In this document: piece after piece, positions 38,420 through 47,440 of the stretch | How the letters are laid out: the number at the start of each line of letters is the position of its first letter | How positions within the stretch are numbered: the first letter of the stretch is position 1 | Source: Burkholderiales bacterium | Lineage (GTDB): Bacteria > Pseudomonadota > Gammaproteobacteria > Burkholderiales > SG8-41 | NCBI GenBank assembly: GCA_019635015.1 | Contig: JAHCAG010000011.1 | Span: forward strand, 43,912 to 107,911 | DNA length: 64,000 nucleotides | Direction of reading: 5' to 3' | Made by a program: the position numbers and the translations under genes | Notes under the pieces: model-generated | Databases searched by the model: none | The model's input: only the letters and a program-made list of their open reading frames with translations | What the model was told of the DNA's origin: nothing

Positions 38420-38896
38420 ATGACGACACACAAGAGCATTTCCTTCACGCTGAACGGCAATCCGGTCACCGCGCATGCCGGCAACCACCAGAATCTGGTC
38501 GAGCTGCTGCAGGGGCAGGGGCTGTTCGGTGCACGTGAGAGTTGCGCCCAGGGGTTGTGCGGCTGCTGCACGGTCGTTGTCGATGGCCAGGCGGTCTCCG
38601 GCTGCCTGACGATGGCGACCCTGGTCGACGGCGCCGACGTGCGCACGATCGAGGAGCCGCAGGCTGGTGAAGGCGGTCTCGATGCCGTGCAGCAGGCCTT
38701 CATCGAGACCGGGGCCTTCCAGTGCGGTTTCTGCACGCCGGGCTTCATCCTGATGACGCGCCAGCTGCTCGACGCACATCCGAATCCGGCGGATGACGAA
38801 ATCCGCCACTACCTTGCCGGCAACCTCTGCCGTTGCGCGGCCTATCCGGAAATCATCAAGGCCGTGCGGCTGGCGGCAAAAAAACGCAGGGGCTGA
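38420..38896 (+). CDS. Molybdenum hydroxylase [2Fe-2S] small subunit
   Basis: 158 residues. N-terminal plant-type ferredoxin domain with ESCAQGLCGCCTVVVDGQAV and SGCLT, and C-terminal helical domain with QCGFCTPGFIL and NLCRCAAYPEI, so all eight cluster cysteines are present. One extra cysteine replaces the usual alanine in CGxC. The ATG at 38420 follows the large-subunit stop by four bases; the open frame upstream belongs to that gene's shadow. Passes electrons from molybdenum to FAD. Confidence 0.93.
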   Translation: MTTHKSISFTLNGNPVTAHAGNHQNLVELLQGQGLFGARESCAQGLCGCCTVVVDGQAVSGCLTMATLVDGADVRTIEEPQAGEGGLDAVQQAFIETGAFQCGFCTPGFILMTRQLLDAHPNPADDEIRHYLAGNLCRCAAYPEIIKAVRLAAKKRRG

Positions 38897-38898
38897 AC

Positions 38899-40359
38899 AT
38901 GGCGAAACGTCCGGCAGGCAACCCCCTCGATCTGCGCGCCTGGCTGGACACCGCGCGCGGGTTGGGCGAGCTGAAAGATGTGCCCGGCGCCGACGCGAAG
39001 CTCGAACTCGGCGCGATCAGCGAAATGAACGTCAAGATCGACGGTGCCCCGGCATTGCTGTTCGACGAGATCAAGGGGTATCCGAAAGGTTTCCGCGTCG
39101 TCACCTGTACCACGGCGAGCCCGGCGCGGCTGTCCTCGCTGCTGCGCATGCCGGTCGAGCGCAGCCACCGCGGCCTGGTGCAGGCGCTGCGCGGCAAGCC
39201 CCGGGGCTGGCAGGCGGAGGCACCGAAATACGAGCCGGTGGTGGCCGAGACCGGGCCGGTGCTGGAGAACATCCGCTCGGGCCAGGGCGTCGACATCAAC
39301 ATTTTCCCGTCACCGTTATGGCACGAAAAGGATGGCGGACCGTACATCGGCACCGGCTGCTGCGTGGTGACGAAGGATTACGACAGTGACTGGGTCAACG
39401 TCGGCACCTACCGCGTGATGGTGCACGACAAAAACCATGTCGGCCTTGACATGATCCCCGGCAAACATGGCGCGATCCAGTACGACAAGCACATGAAGGC
39501 GGGCAAGCCCTTTCCGGTGGCCATCGTCATCGGCTGCGACCCGCTGGGCTACCTGATTTCCGGCATCGAAGTGCCCTTCGGCATGTGCGAGTACAACTAC
39601 ATCGGCGCCATCCTCGGCGAACCGGTGCAGGTGGTGCACGGTGAACTGACCGGACTGCCGATTCCCGCTGCCGCCGAAATCGTGCTCGAGGGTTATTGTT
39701 ATCCCGGCGACGTGAAGATCGAGGGTCCGTTCGGCGAATTCCACGGTTATTACCCCGGCAAGGAAGGCACCGCACCGGTGATGACCGTCGAGCGCATTTA
39801 CCATCGCAATGATCCGATCATCGTCGGCAGCCCGCCGGCGAAGCCGCCCAACGATTATTCCTATTCGAAGGCGGTGATGCGTTCGGCGCTGTTGTTCGAT
39901 GCGCTGCTCGCCGCCGGTGTGCCTGATGTGGCGAGCGTCTGGGCGCACGAGATCGGCGGCGCGCGCATGTTCAACGTGGTGGCAATCCGCCAGCGTTACG
40001 CCGGGCATGCGCGGCAGGCCGCGCTGATCCTCAACCAGTGCGGCGTCGGTGCCTACATGTCGCGCTACACGGTGGTGGTCGACGAGGACATCGATCCCTC
40101 GAACCTGCAGGAGGTGATGTGGGCGGTGGCCACGCGCAGCGACCCCGAGGTCGACATCGATATCATCCGCCACGGCATGGGTTCGAAGAATGATCCGATG
40201 TTCGTCGCCTACCGCTCCGATGCGCCGTACAATTCGAAGGCGATCATTGATGCCTGCAGGCCCTATGACCATCTGCACGATTTCCCGGCGGTGGCGGAAG
40301 CAAGCAAGGAACTGCAGGCGCAGGTGCGCGAGAAATGGCGCCACCTGCTGAAACTTTAA
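38899..40359 (+). CDS. UbiD-family (prenylated-FMN) decarboxylase
   Basis: 486 residues, the usual UbiD length. Family marks include SPLWHEKDGGPYIGTG, VNVGTYRVMVHDKNHVGLDM, VAIVIGCDPLGYL, IVLEGYCYPGDVKIEGPFGE with FHGYY, and WAVATRSDPEVDIDI. These enzymes decarboxylate (or carboxylate) aromatic or alpha,beta-unsaturated acids using prenyl-FMN. No UbiX-type flavin prenyltransferase is in the window. It starts two bases after the [2Fe-2S] subunit stop, so it belongs to the same operon; substrate unknown. Confidence 0.92.
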   Translation: MAKRPAGNPLDLRAWLDTARGLGELKDVPGADAKLELGAISEMNVKIDGAPALLFDEIKGYPKGFRVVTCTTASPARLSSLLRMPVERSHRGLVQALRGKPRGWQAEAPKYEPVVAETGPVLENIRSGQGVDINIFPSPLWHEKDGGPYIGTGCCVVTKDYDSDWVNVGTYRVMVHDKNHVGLDMIPGKHGAIQYDKHMKAGKPFPVAIVIGCDPLGYLISGIEVPFGMCEYNYIGAILGEPVQVVHGELTGLPIPAAAEIVLEGYCYPGDVKIEGPFGEFHGYYPGKEGTAPVMTVERIYHRNDPIIVGSPPAKPPNDYSYSKAVMRSALLFDALLAAGVPDVASVWAHEIGGARMFNVVAIRQRYAGHARQAALILNQCGVGAYMSRYTVVVDEDIDPSNLQEVMWAVATRSDPEVDIDIIRHGMGSKNDPMFVAYRSDAPYNSKAIIDACRPYDHLHDFPAVAEASKELQAQVREKWRHLLKL

Positions 40360-40389
40360 CTAAGTATTTGATTATAAAGGAAAAAATTA
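40360..40389. repeat. AT-rich patch, copy of TAAGTATTTG motif, upstream of a Bug gene
   Basis: TAAGTATTTG at 40361-40370 immediately follows the UbiD stop codon. The next bases contain the AAAGGA Shine-Dalgarno of the Bug gene. Confidence 0.5.
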
Positions 40390-41351
40390 TGAGGAGCCTG
40401 TTTATCACCGTTTTTGCTGCTGCCTTCGCGCTGTCCGCCCAGGCCGCGGACTACCCGAACAAACCGATCCGCGTGCTGGTGCCTTTTGCGCCGGGCGGCG
40501 TGGTCGATACCTCGGCGCGCATCCTGACCATGAAGATTTCCGAGGACAAGGGCTGGCAGTTTGTCGTCGACAACCGTCCGGGCGCCAACGGCTTCATCGC
40601 CACCGGCACCACGGCGCGCGCGACGCCCGACGGCTACACGCTTCTGGCTGCGCACACCGGTGAGATGTCGGTGAATCCGGTGCTGTTCAAGGAAATGCCC
40701 TACAACGTCGAGCGCGACTTCACGCCGATCATCATGGTCAGCGATGCGCCGATGCTGGTGGTGGTCAATGCGGCTTCGCCCTTCAACACGCTGAAGGATC
40801 TGATTGCCGGCGCCAAGGCCAAACCGGGGCAGCTGACCTTTGGTTCGCCGGGTACCGGTTCGGTCAACCACATGGCGACCGAATGGCTGGTCGCCGCGGC
40901 TGGCGCCAAGGCTCTGCATGTGCCGTACAAGGGCGGCGCGCCTGCAGTGTCCGCCGTCGCCTCGAATGAAGTGGTCTTCACCGTCGCCGGTCTGCCCGGC
41001 GTGCTGCCGCACCTGCAGGCGAAACGCGTCAAGGTGCTGGGTGTGACCACGGCAAAACGGTCACCGCAGGTGCCCGATTACATGTCGGCGCAGGAAGCAG
41101 GCATACCCGGCGTTGATGCCTCGATCTGGGTCGGCCTGTTCGCGCCGAAGGGCACACCGAAGGACGTCGTGGCGAAACTCTACGAAGCCTCGGCCGCCGC
41201 GCTGAAGAATCCGGACGTGAAGAAGCGTTATGCCACCGTCGGCGGCGCTGAAACGACCACCATGGGCACAGAGGTCTTCAGCAAGCGCATCCGCAGCGAG
41301 CTGGAGCGTTACCGCAAGGTGGCTGCGCAGGTGGGTATCGAACAGCAGTAA
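40389..41351 (+). CDS. Bug-family solute-binding protein of the UbiD operon
   Basis: 320 residues. Signal peptide RSLFITVFAAAFALSAQAAD, then YPNKPIRVLVPFAPGGVVDT, GSVNHMATEWLVAAAG and HVPYKGGAPAVSAV. It should bind the acid imported for the enzymes encoded upstream. The ATG is preceded by AAAGGA. A terminator follows, closing the operon. Confidence 0.92.
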   Translation: MRSLFITVFAAAFALSAQAADYPNKPIRVLVPFAPGGVVDTSARILTMKISEDKGWQFVVDNRPGANGFIATGTTARATPDGYTLLAAHTGEMSVNPVLFKEMPYNVERDFTPIIMVSDAPMLVVVNAASPFNTLKDLIAGAKAKPGQLTFGSPGTGSVNHMATEWLVAAAGAKALHVPYKGGAPAVSAVASNEVVFTVAGLPGVLPHLQAKRVKVLGVTTAKRSPQVPDYMSAQEAGIPGVDASIWVGLFAPKGTPKDVVAKLYEASAAALKNPDVKKRYATVGGAETTTMGTEVFSKRIRSELERYRKVAAQVGIEQQ

Positions 41352-41375
41352 CAGTAAAGCGGGTCGTTCAAAGTC

Positions 41376-41403
41376 AAAAGGCCGGCGGATGCCGGCCTTT
41401 TTT
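41376..41403 (+). terminator. Intrinsic terminator closing the molybdenum hydroxylase-UbiD-Bug operon
   Basis: 11-bp stem (AAAAGGCCGGC / GCCGGCCTTTT), GGAT loop and T tract. It also lies downstream of the convergent Bug gene and could serve both directions. Confidence 0.85.
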
Positions 41404-41424
41404 ATGCTGCTTCCGTAGCAAGGG

Positions 41425-42399
41425 TCACTGCTGCGGGATCTTCGCCTCGCGCGCCACCTTGGCCCAGCGTGCCATGTCGCGCTGGATCTGGGCTGCGAAT
41501 TCCTCCGGTGAATTGCCGATGGCCTCGGCGCCTTCGGTGGCGAGTTTTTGCCTGATGTCGGGCAGCGCCAGCATGCGCACGGTCTCCGCATGCAGCCGGT
41601 TGATGGCTTCGCGCGACGTGCCGGCCGGCGCCAGTACGCCGTACCAGGAACCGGCCTCGAAGCCGGTATAACCGGCTTCGGCGAAGGTCGGCAGTTCCGG
41701 CAGTGTCGGTACGCGTTTCGCCGAAGCCACGGCCAGCGCACGCAGCCGATCGGCCTTGACCAGCGGCAGCACCGCCGGCAGCGAGTTGAACATCAGCGAT
41801 ACATGGCCGCCGACGAGGTCGGTGACCGCGGGCGGGCCGCCCTTGTAGGCGACGTGCACGATGTTGATGCCTGCCACTGTGCGCAGCATTTCTCCGGCGA
41901 GGTGGGCCGAGCTGCCGGTGCCGAAGGAGGCGTAATCGAGCTGTCCCGGCCGCGACTTCGCCAGCGCAATGAGTCCCTTCAGCGAGTTTGCCGGCACCGA
42001 GGGATGCACCACCAGCAGGAAGGGGGAGTCGGCGAAATTGCTCACCGGCGAGAAATCCTTCACCGGATCGTAGGGCAGCTTGGCGTAGACCGCCGGATTG
42101 GTGGTGTGCGTGCCGGTGGTGCCGAACAGCAGGGTGTAGCCGTCGGCGGGTGATTTAGCGACGAACTGGGTGCCGATGATGCCGGCGGCGCCGGCGCGGT
42201 TGTCGACGATGGGCGTCTGTTTCCAGGCCTCACCCAGTTTCTGCGCATAGGCCCGCGCGAAGATGTCGGCATTGCCGCCGGCCGGAAAGGGTACGACGAT
42301 GCGGATCGGTTTTGCCGGATAAGGCTGCGCCATGGCGGGAGCGATGCCGGCAGCCATGACGGCGACGAGCATGCAGGACAGTGCGGAGTGCGGTTTCAT
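41425..42399 (-). CDS. Bug-family solute-binding protein, last gene of a TauD operon
   Basis: 324 residues. Signal peptide ending AAGIAPAMAQ, then YPAKPIRIVVPFPAGGNADI, TGSSAHLAGEMLRTVAG and HVAYKGGPPAVTDL. The ATG at 42399 has a GGGAGGAACC Shine-Dalgarno; the open frame upstream of it has no signal-peptide character. It follows two TauD-type dioxygenase genes, and may supply their substrate. Confidence 0.92.
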   Translation of the reverse strand: MKPHSALSCMLVAVMAAGIAPAMAQPYPAKPIRIVVPFPAGGNADIFARAYAQKLGEAWKQTPIVDNRAGAAGIIGTQFVAKSPADGYTLLFGTTGTHTTNPAVYAKLPYDPVKDFSPVSNFADSPFLLVVHPSVPANSLKGLIALAKSRPGQLDYASFGTGSSAHLAGEMLRTVAGINIVHVAYKGGPPAVTDLVGGHVSLMFNSLPAVLPLVKADRLRALAVASAKRVPTLPELPTFAEAGYTGFEAGSWYGVLAPAGTSREAINRLHAETVRMLALPDIRQKLATEGAEAIGNSPEEFAAQIQRDMARWAKVAREAKIPQQ

Positions 42400-42431
42400 G
42401 GTTCCTCCCGGGTTGTCGGATCGTTGCAGGT

Positions 42432-43469
42432 TCAGGCCGCGGCAGGGGCTTTTGCCGGAATGCCCCCGCGCTGCACCCAGCGGTAACGGTCGGCCAGTGC
42501 GTCGGCGAGCGGCCGGCGTTTTCCGTCCGGCACCGCGATCCACATCCGCAGCAGGTGGCGCTGGCGTTCCGGCTCCGGGTGATCCTCGTAGGCCTCGCGT
42601 GCATGCATCATCGTGTGGTTGTTGATCAGCTGGATGTCGCCTTCCTGGAAATTCATGGTCAGCATCAGTTCCGGGCGGTTGGCGATTTCCTGAACCGCGA
42701 GCAGGGCTTCGCGTTGCAGCGCAGTCGGCCGGTATGCTTCGCCGAAACGCGCCGCGGACTCGTAATAAGCCAGGCTGCAGATGCGGGTGGTGATTTTTCC
42801 CTTCGTTTCGCTGAACATCGGAATGCTGAACCAGGGTTTTTCGCCGGCGGGTTCCTCGCCGCGCCAGTCGAGGTGGAACAGGCCGTAGAGCGCCTCCAGC
42901 AGGTCCGGCCGTTCTTCGCGCAGCACGTTATGGATGGTGAGCGCGCTGGTCAGCTTGCTGGCTCCGCCGGACTTCGCGGTGCGCAGGCAGAACAGGCCGA
43001 GCACGTCGATCGGCAGCATGTCGGTGTGGAAATCCATGCGGACGTTAGTCTGGTAGGCGCGCGCGTTCGGGTCATCGATCCGGCGCCCCTCGTCGCGCAC
43101 ATGGCCCAGCAGATGTCCGCGCGCATTCTGCGACACCGGGACGCCGAAATGGCTGGTGATGCCCCAGTAGATCAGCTCGCAGTCTCCGTCGCTGTAGTGC
43201 TGGCGCGGGATGCCGCGGATCAGCTTGAAGCCGCGGCCGTTCTCGATCTCGTCGAGGATGCCGTCGAGCTTCGCGCGCAAGCGCGGCAGCGGGAAATCGG
43301 CGGCTTCGAAGGGAATGCCCAGGCCGCTGCGCTTCACACGGGCCAGCGCGGCATCGATTTCGGCGATGCCGGCTTCATCAAGGGTGCAGATCCACGCGGG
43401 ATCCTGCTGTATCTGCGGACCGATCCAGGCGTCGGGACTGCTGATCAGGGGACGTGAAGAAGGCATCAT
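42432..43469 (-). CDS. TauD/TfdA-family Fe(II)/2-oxoglutarate dioxygenase (first)
   Basis: 345 residues. Facial triad marks: H-x-D in MDFHTDMLPID and a distal histidine in INNHTMMHAREAYEDH, followed by arginines in RQRHLLRMW for 2-oxoglutarate binding. Typically hydroxylates small acids, sulfonates or related compounds. Six bases separate it from the upstream second dioxygenase, suggesting one transcript. Confidence 0.88.
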   Translation of the reverse strand: MMPSSRPLISSPDAWIGPQIQQDPAWICTLDEAGIAEIDAALARVKRSGLGIPFEAADFPLPRLRAKLDGILDEIENGRGFKLIRGIPRQHYSDGDCELIYWGITSHFGVPVSQNARGHLLGHVRDEGRRIDDPNARAYQTNVRMDFHTDMLPIDVLGLFCLRTAKSGGASKLTSALTIHNVLREERPDLLEALYGLFHLDWRGEEPAGEKPWFSIPMFSETKGKITTRICSLAYYESAARFGEAYRPTALQREALLAVQEIANRPELMLTMNFQEGDIQLINNHTMMHAREAYEDHPEPERQRHLLRMWIAVPDGKRRPLADALADRYRWVQRGGIPAKAPAAA

Positions 43470-43475
43470 CTGCTC

Positions 43476-44354
43476 TCAGGAAGTCATGGCGACCGGGGTC
43501 TCGCCCCTGACCTGGGTGCGGTAGAGCGTGCGCCGGTACTGCGGATCGTAAGGGGTCGCCCGGTGCAGCGTGCAGCGGTTGTCCCAGACCACGAGGTCGC
43601 CGGGTTGCCATTTGTGGGAATAGACGCGGTCGGGACGCGTGGCGAAGGCTTCAAGTTTGTCGATCAGCGCCCGCGACTCGCCCTCCGTCATGCCGGTGAT
43701 GTGAGAGACCACGTCCTTCGCGACAAACAGCGCCGGGCGGCCGGTGGCCGGATGTACGCGCACCAGCGGATGTTCGACTGGCGGCACCTTGGCGACCTGT
43801 TCCGGCGTCAGTGGCGGCCGGCCCGGATACAGCGCCGAATAACGGTAGTTGCGGTCATGCACGGCGTGCAGTGCCTGCAGTTTTTTGCGTTCCGCCTCGG
43901 GCAGGTCGGCAAAGGCCGCGTACATGTCGGCGAACTGGGTGTCGGCGCCGGTCGGCGGGCACTCGACGGCGTACAGCAGGGTCACCAGCGCCGGCTGCGG
44001 CTTGTAGGACAGGTCCGAATGCCAGTGCATGCCGCCTTTGGTGATGCCGATCGACACGCCGTCCTTTTTCACGTTCGACAGCACGCGCACCTGCGGCAGA
44101 TGCGGAAAAACGTGTTCGGTCATGTGGTGGATGTCGAGTTCTCCGAAACAGCGGCTGAAGGCGGCGAGCTGGTCCGGCGACAGTTTCTGGCCGCGGAAAA
44201 AAATCACGCCATAGCGATGCAGCGTCTGCAGGATCGCGGCAAAGGCCTGCGCATCCGGCGGTGCCGACAGGTCGATGCCGCGGATCTCGGCGCCGAGTCT
44301 TTCGCTCATGGGGCGCACCGACAGCGTGGGTGCGGGGGCGGTCTGACTGCTCAT
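43476..44354 (-). CDS. TauD/TfdA-family Fe(II)/2-oxoglutarate dioxygenase (second)
   Basis: 292 residues, typical TauD length. Iron ligands in GGMHWHSDLSYKPQPA and DNRCTLHRATPYDPQYRRTL, with the basic residues of RTLYRTQVRGET near the C-terminus for 2-oxoglutarate. It is about 50 residues shorter than its neighbour and clearly a different subfamily, so the pair is not a recent duplication. Substrate unknown. Confidence 0.92.
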   Translation of the reverse strand: MSSQTAPAPTLSVRPMSERLGAEIRGIDLSAPPDAQAFAAILQTLHRYGVIFFRGQKLSPDQLAAFSRCFGELDIHHMTEHVFPHLPQVRVLSNVKKDGVSIGITKGGMHWHSDLSYKPQPALVTLLYAVECPPTGADTQFADMYAAFADLPEAERKKLQALHAVHDRNYRYSALYPGRPPLTPEQVAKVPPVEHPLVRVHPATGRPALFVAKDVVSHITGMTEGESRALIDKLEAFATRPDRVYSHKWQPGDLVVWDNRCTLHRATPYDPQYRRTLYRTQVRGETPVAMTS

Positions 44355-44370
44355 GAAGGCTCCTCTGCGC

Positions 44371-45336
44371 TCAGTCCGGTTTGATGCCTGCGGCCTTGGC
44401 GGCTTCGCGGTAACCGGCGATGTTGTTGTTCAAAAAGGCCGTCAGTTCCGCCGGTGTTTCGGCATAGGCGTCAGCGCCCTGGTTGTCGAATTTCTTGCGC
44501 ACGTCGGCGAGGCCGGTCGCGCGCCGCAGTTCGGTTTCGAGCCGGGAGAGGATGCGCTGCGGTGTTCTGGCCGGCGCGACCATTGCGTAGAACTGCGACA
44601 CCTCGAGGCCGGGGAGTCCTGCTTCCCCCGCTGTCGGCAGGTTGGGCAGGTGGGATGAACGTTTCGGCGCCGCCACCGCCAGCGCGCGCATGCGGCCGGA
44701 CTGCACCTGGGGTTTTGCCGAGATCATGTTGACGACCATGATCTGCACCTCGTTGCCGAGCAGGCCGGTGACTGCGAGGCCGCCGCCCTTGTACGGCACG
44801 TGCTGGATATCCACGCCGGCCATCTGGCCGAAACGCGCGCCGGCGAGATGGGTCGAGCCGCCGACGCCGCCCGAGCCGTAGCGGTATTTGCCCGGGCTGG
44901 ACTTGAGCAGTCCGATCAGCTGCTGCAGCGACGTCGCCGGCATCGAGGGATGCACGACGATGACGTTGTCGAGCGAGGCCACGCGCATCAGCGGCGCGAA
45001 GTCGCGGAACAGGTCGTAAGGCGTCTTGCGGTTCACCGCGGCGAGGATGGTGTGGTTGTCGCCGAGCATGCCGATCGTGTAGCCGTCGGGGGTTGCCTTG
45101 GCGATCATGTCGGCGCCGATGATCGCGCTGGCGCCGGGGCGGTTCTCGACCACCAGCGGCTGTTTCATCGATTCGCCGAGTGCATCACCGACGATGCGCA
45201 TGATGGTGTCGTAAGAAGCGCCGGCGACATAGGGCACCACGGCGCGGATCGGGCGCTGGGGATAACTTTGCGCAAATGCGGCGGATGTGGCGACAGCGGC
45301 GAGCAGGCAGGCCGCGACGGCTTTCGTGAATCCCAT
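44371..45336 (-). CDS. Bug-family solute-binding protein, first gene of a TauD operon
   Basis: 321 residues. Signal peptide ACLLAAVATSAAFAQS, then YPQRPIRAVVPYVAGASYDT, GVGGSTHLAGARFGQMAG and HVPYKGGGLAVTGL. Strong GGAGGTC Shine-Dalgarno. The unusual VAGASYD in place of the common PGGxxD suggests a ligand that differs from those of the other Bug proteins here. Confidence 0.92.
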   Translation of the reverse strand: MGFTKAVAACLLAAVATSAAFAQSYPQRPIRAVVPYVAGASYDTIMRIVGDALGESMKQPLVVENRPGASAIIGADMIAKATPDGYTIGMLGDNHTILAAVNRKTPYDLFRDFAPLMRVASLDNVIVVHPSMPATSLQQLIGLLKSSPGKYRYGSGGVGGSTHLAGARFGQMAGVDIQHVPYKGGGLAVTGLLGNEVQIMVVNMISAKPQVQSGRMRALAVAAPKRSSHLPNLPTAGEAGLPGLEVSQFYAMVAPARTPQRILSRLETELRRATGLADVRKKFDNQGADAYAETPAELTAFLNNNIAGYREAAKAAGIKPD

Positions 45337-45575
45337 ACTGACCTCCTCCGGGTTTTGTAGTGGGAACGACGACTGCAGCTTATGCCTTCATGGGACCATA
45401 TTGGTATTCACCGGTCAAACCCCGCAAAGTGGAATCCTGCAAACGGTTTGCACGGCATTTGCAGTTTTTGCATTCGGATGCATTGCCGGGGCCGGGATCT
45501 GGCGGATGTATCGATCTGCTGTCTGATCAGCCAGACAACGGCAGCCGTGCTGATTTTTGCCGGCCGGCAGTTGCG
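45337..45575. other. Intergenic region upstream of the Bug-TauD operon
   Basis: 239 bases between the Bug start and the end of a permease gene. It contains the small inverted repeat ACCATATTGGT at about 45395-45405, a possible regulator site. No gene or RNA is convincing here. Confidence 0.3.
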
Positions 45576-46463
45576 TCACTGCAGCCGCGGATTGAGCACG
45601 TCGCGCAGGCGGTCGCCGACGAGGTTGATGGCCATGATGGTCAGCAGCAGTGCAATGCCCGGAAACACGCTGATCCAGTAATGCCCCGCCAGCAGGTAGG
45701 CGTAGCCGTTGGCGATCAGCAGGCCCAGAGAGGGCTCGGTGATCGGCAGGCCGAGGCCGAGGAAGGAGAGCGTCGCTTCGAGTGCGATGGCGTGGGCGAC
45801 CTGCACGGTGGCGACGACGATCAGCGGCGGCATCACGTTGGGCAGCACGTGGCGGAACAGGATGCGCGCTTCGCCGTAGCCGGCGCAGATCGCGGCATCG
45901 ACGTATTCCCTCCGCAGTTCGACCAGCGCCGCGCCGCGCACGGTACGCGCGTAGTAGGCCCATTGCACGACGACCAGGGCGGCGATGATGCGGTCGACGC
46001 CCTGCCCGGTCAGCGCGAGCAGGATCAGCGCGACGAGGATCGACGGAAAGGACAGCTGCAGGTCGACCACGCGCATGATCAGCGCATCGACCCAGCCGCC
46101 GGCGCGGGCGGAGATGAGCCCGACGGCAAGGCCGATGCCCAGTGCAAGGATTGTCGACAGCAGGCCGACGCCAAGGCTGATGCGCAGGCCATGGAGGATG
46201 GCGGACCACATGTCGCGCCCCTGGTCGTCGCTGCCCAGCCAGTAGGTATGGCCCGCAGCGGCGACCGCGCCGGGCGGGAGCTTCGCGTCAAGGATGTCGA
46301 GCTGGGCGAGGTCGTAGGGATCCTGCGGTGTCAGCCAGGGCGCGGCAAGCGCGGCGGCGAACAGCAGGGTCAGCACGGCGAGCGCTGCCAGCGCAACGTG
46401 GTCGCGGGCGAAACCGGCGGCGAATTCACGTGCGTGCCCGCGCGCGGCGATGCCGGCGTTCAT
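45576..46463 (-). CDS. Dipeptide-type ABC transporter permease (DppC-like)
   Basis: 295 residues, family length. N-terminal extension and the LTPQDPYDLAQLDI segment followed by HTYWLGSDDQGRDMWSAILH are typical of DppC/OppC. The permease loop is EYVDAAICAGYGEARILFRH. Translation is coupled to the DppB-like gene by a four-base overlap. No ATPase genes follow. Confidence 0.92.
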   Translation of the reverse strand: MNAGIAARGHAREFAAGFARDHVALAALAVLTLLFAAALAAPWLTPQDPYDLAQLDILDAKLPPGAVAAAGHTYWLGSDDQGRDMWSAILHGLRISLGVGLLSTILALGIGLAVGLISARAGGWVDALIMRVVDLQLSFPSILVALILLALTGQGVDRIIAALVVVQWAYYARTVRGAALVELRREYVDAAICAGYGEARILFRHVLPNVMPPLIVVATVQVAHAIALEATLSFLGLGLPITEPSLGLLIANGYAYLLAGHYWISVFPGIALLLTIMAINLVGDRLRDVLNPRLQ

Positions 46464-47434
46464 CGGGCGCCCTCCGGACGCACCCGCGGATCAAGCGCGG
46501 CGTAGAGCAGATCGACCACGAGGTTGATGAAGATGAACAGGCAGACTGTCACCAGCAGGTAGGCCACGATCACCGGACGGTCGAGCAGGCCGATGGAGTC
46601 GATCAGCAACTTGCCCATCCCCGGCCAGGCGAACACGGTCTCGGTGACCACGGCAAAGGCGATCAGCGAGCCGAACTCGAGCCCGGCGACCGTGATCACC
46701 GGAATCAGGATGTTCGGCAGCACGTGCACACGCAGGACCTCGCGCCCGGCAAGGCCCTTGGCGCGGGCATAACGCACATAGTCCTGCAGCATTGCTTCGC
46801 GCGTTCCGCTGCGCACCAGCCGTACCAGCAGCGCCAGCTTGAAGAGGGCAAGGTTGGTCGCCGGCAGGATCAGGTGGCGCAGCCCTTCCCAGCTGAGGAA
46901 ACTCACGGGAATGCCGAAGAGATCGATGGTCGGGCCGCGGCCGGTGGTCGGCAGCCAGCCGAGCTGCACCGAGAATACGAGGATCAGCATCAGTCCGACC
47001 CAGAAAGTTGGCAGCGAGAAGCCGAGGATGGAGCCGGCCATGATCGTGCGGCCGATCCAGGATTCCGGCTTCAGTCCGGCGACGAGGCCCAGCGGCACGC
47101 CCAGCCCGATGGCGATCAGCATCGCCAGCAGCGCGAGTTCCAGCGTTGCCGGCAGACGTTCGAGGATCAGCGTGATCGCCGGCACGCCGGCGACGAAGGA
47201 GTTTCCGAGGTCGCCGCCAAGGGCGCCCTGGAGGAAAACCAGGTATTGCCGCCACAGCGGGAGGTCAAGGCCGAGCTGCGCGGTGGCACGCGCAATCTCA
47301 GCCTGGTCGGCCTCCGGGTTGATCAGGATGTCCACCGGATTGCCGATGGCGTAGACCCCTGCAAACACCAGCAGCGACATCACCAGCAGCGTGGCGGCGC
47401 TCTGGACCAGCCGCCGGAGCGTGAAGCTCAGCAT
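46460..47434 (-). CDS. Dipeptide-type ABC transporter permease (DppB-like)
   Basis: 324 residues. FTLRRLVQSAATLLVMSLLV at the N-terminus; EAMLQDYVRYARAKGLAGRE is the permease motif that contacts the ATPase. Forms the inner-membrane channel with the DppC-like subunit. It starts six bases after the binding-protein gene. Confidence 0.92.
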   Translation of the reverse strand: MLSFTLRRLVQSAATLLVMSLLVFAGVYAIGNPVDILINPEADQAEIARATAQLGLDLPLWRQYLVFLQGALGGDLGNSFVAGVPAITLILERLPATLELALLAMLIAIGLGVPLGLVAGLKPESWIGRTIMAGSILGFSLPTFWVGLMLILVFSVQLGWLPTTGRGPTIDLFGIPVSFLSWEGLRHLILPATNLALFKLALLVRLVRSGTREAMLQDYVRYARAKGLAGREVLRVHVLPNILIPVITVAGLEFGSLIAFAVVTETVFAWPGMGKLLIDSIGLLDRPVIVAYLLVTVCLFIFINLVVDLLYAALDPRVRPEGAR

Positions 47435-47440
47435 TGCCCT

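Noticed and set aside
42432..44354. Tandem duplication of a TauD gene
   Set aside because: The two proteins differ in length and motif context and align poorly outside the metal sites, so they are separate subfamilies.
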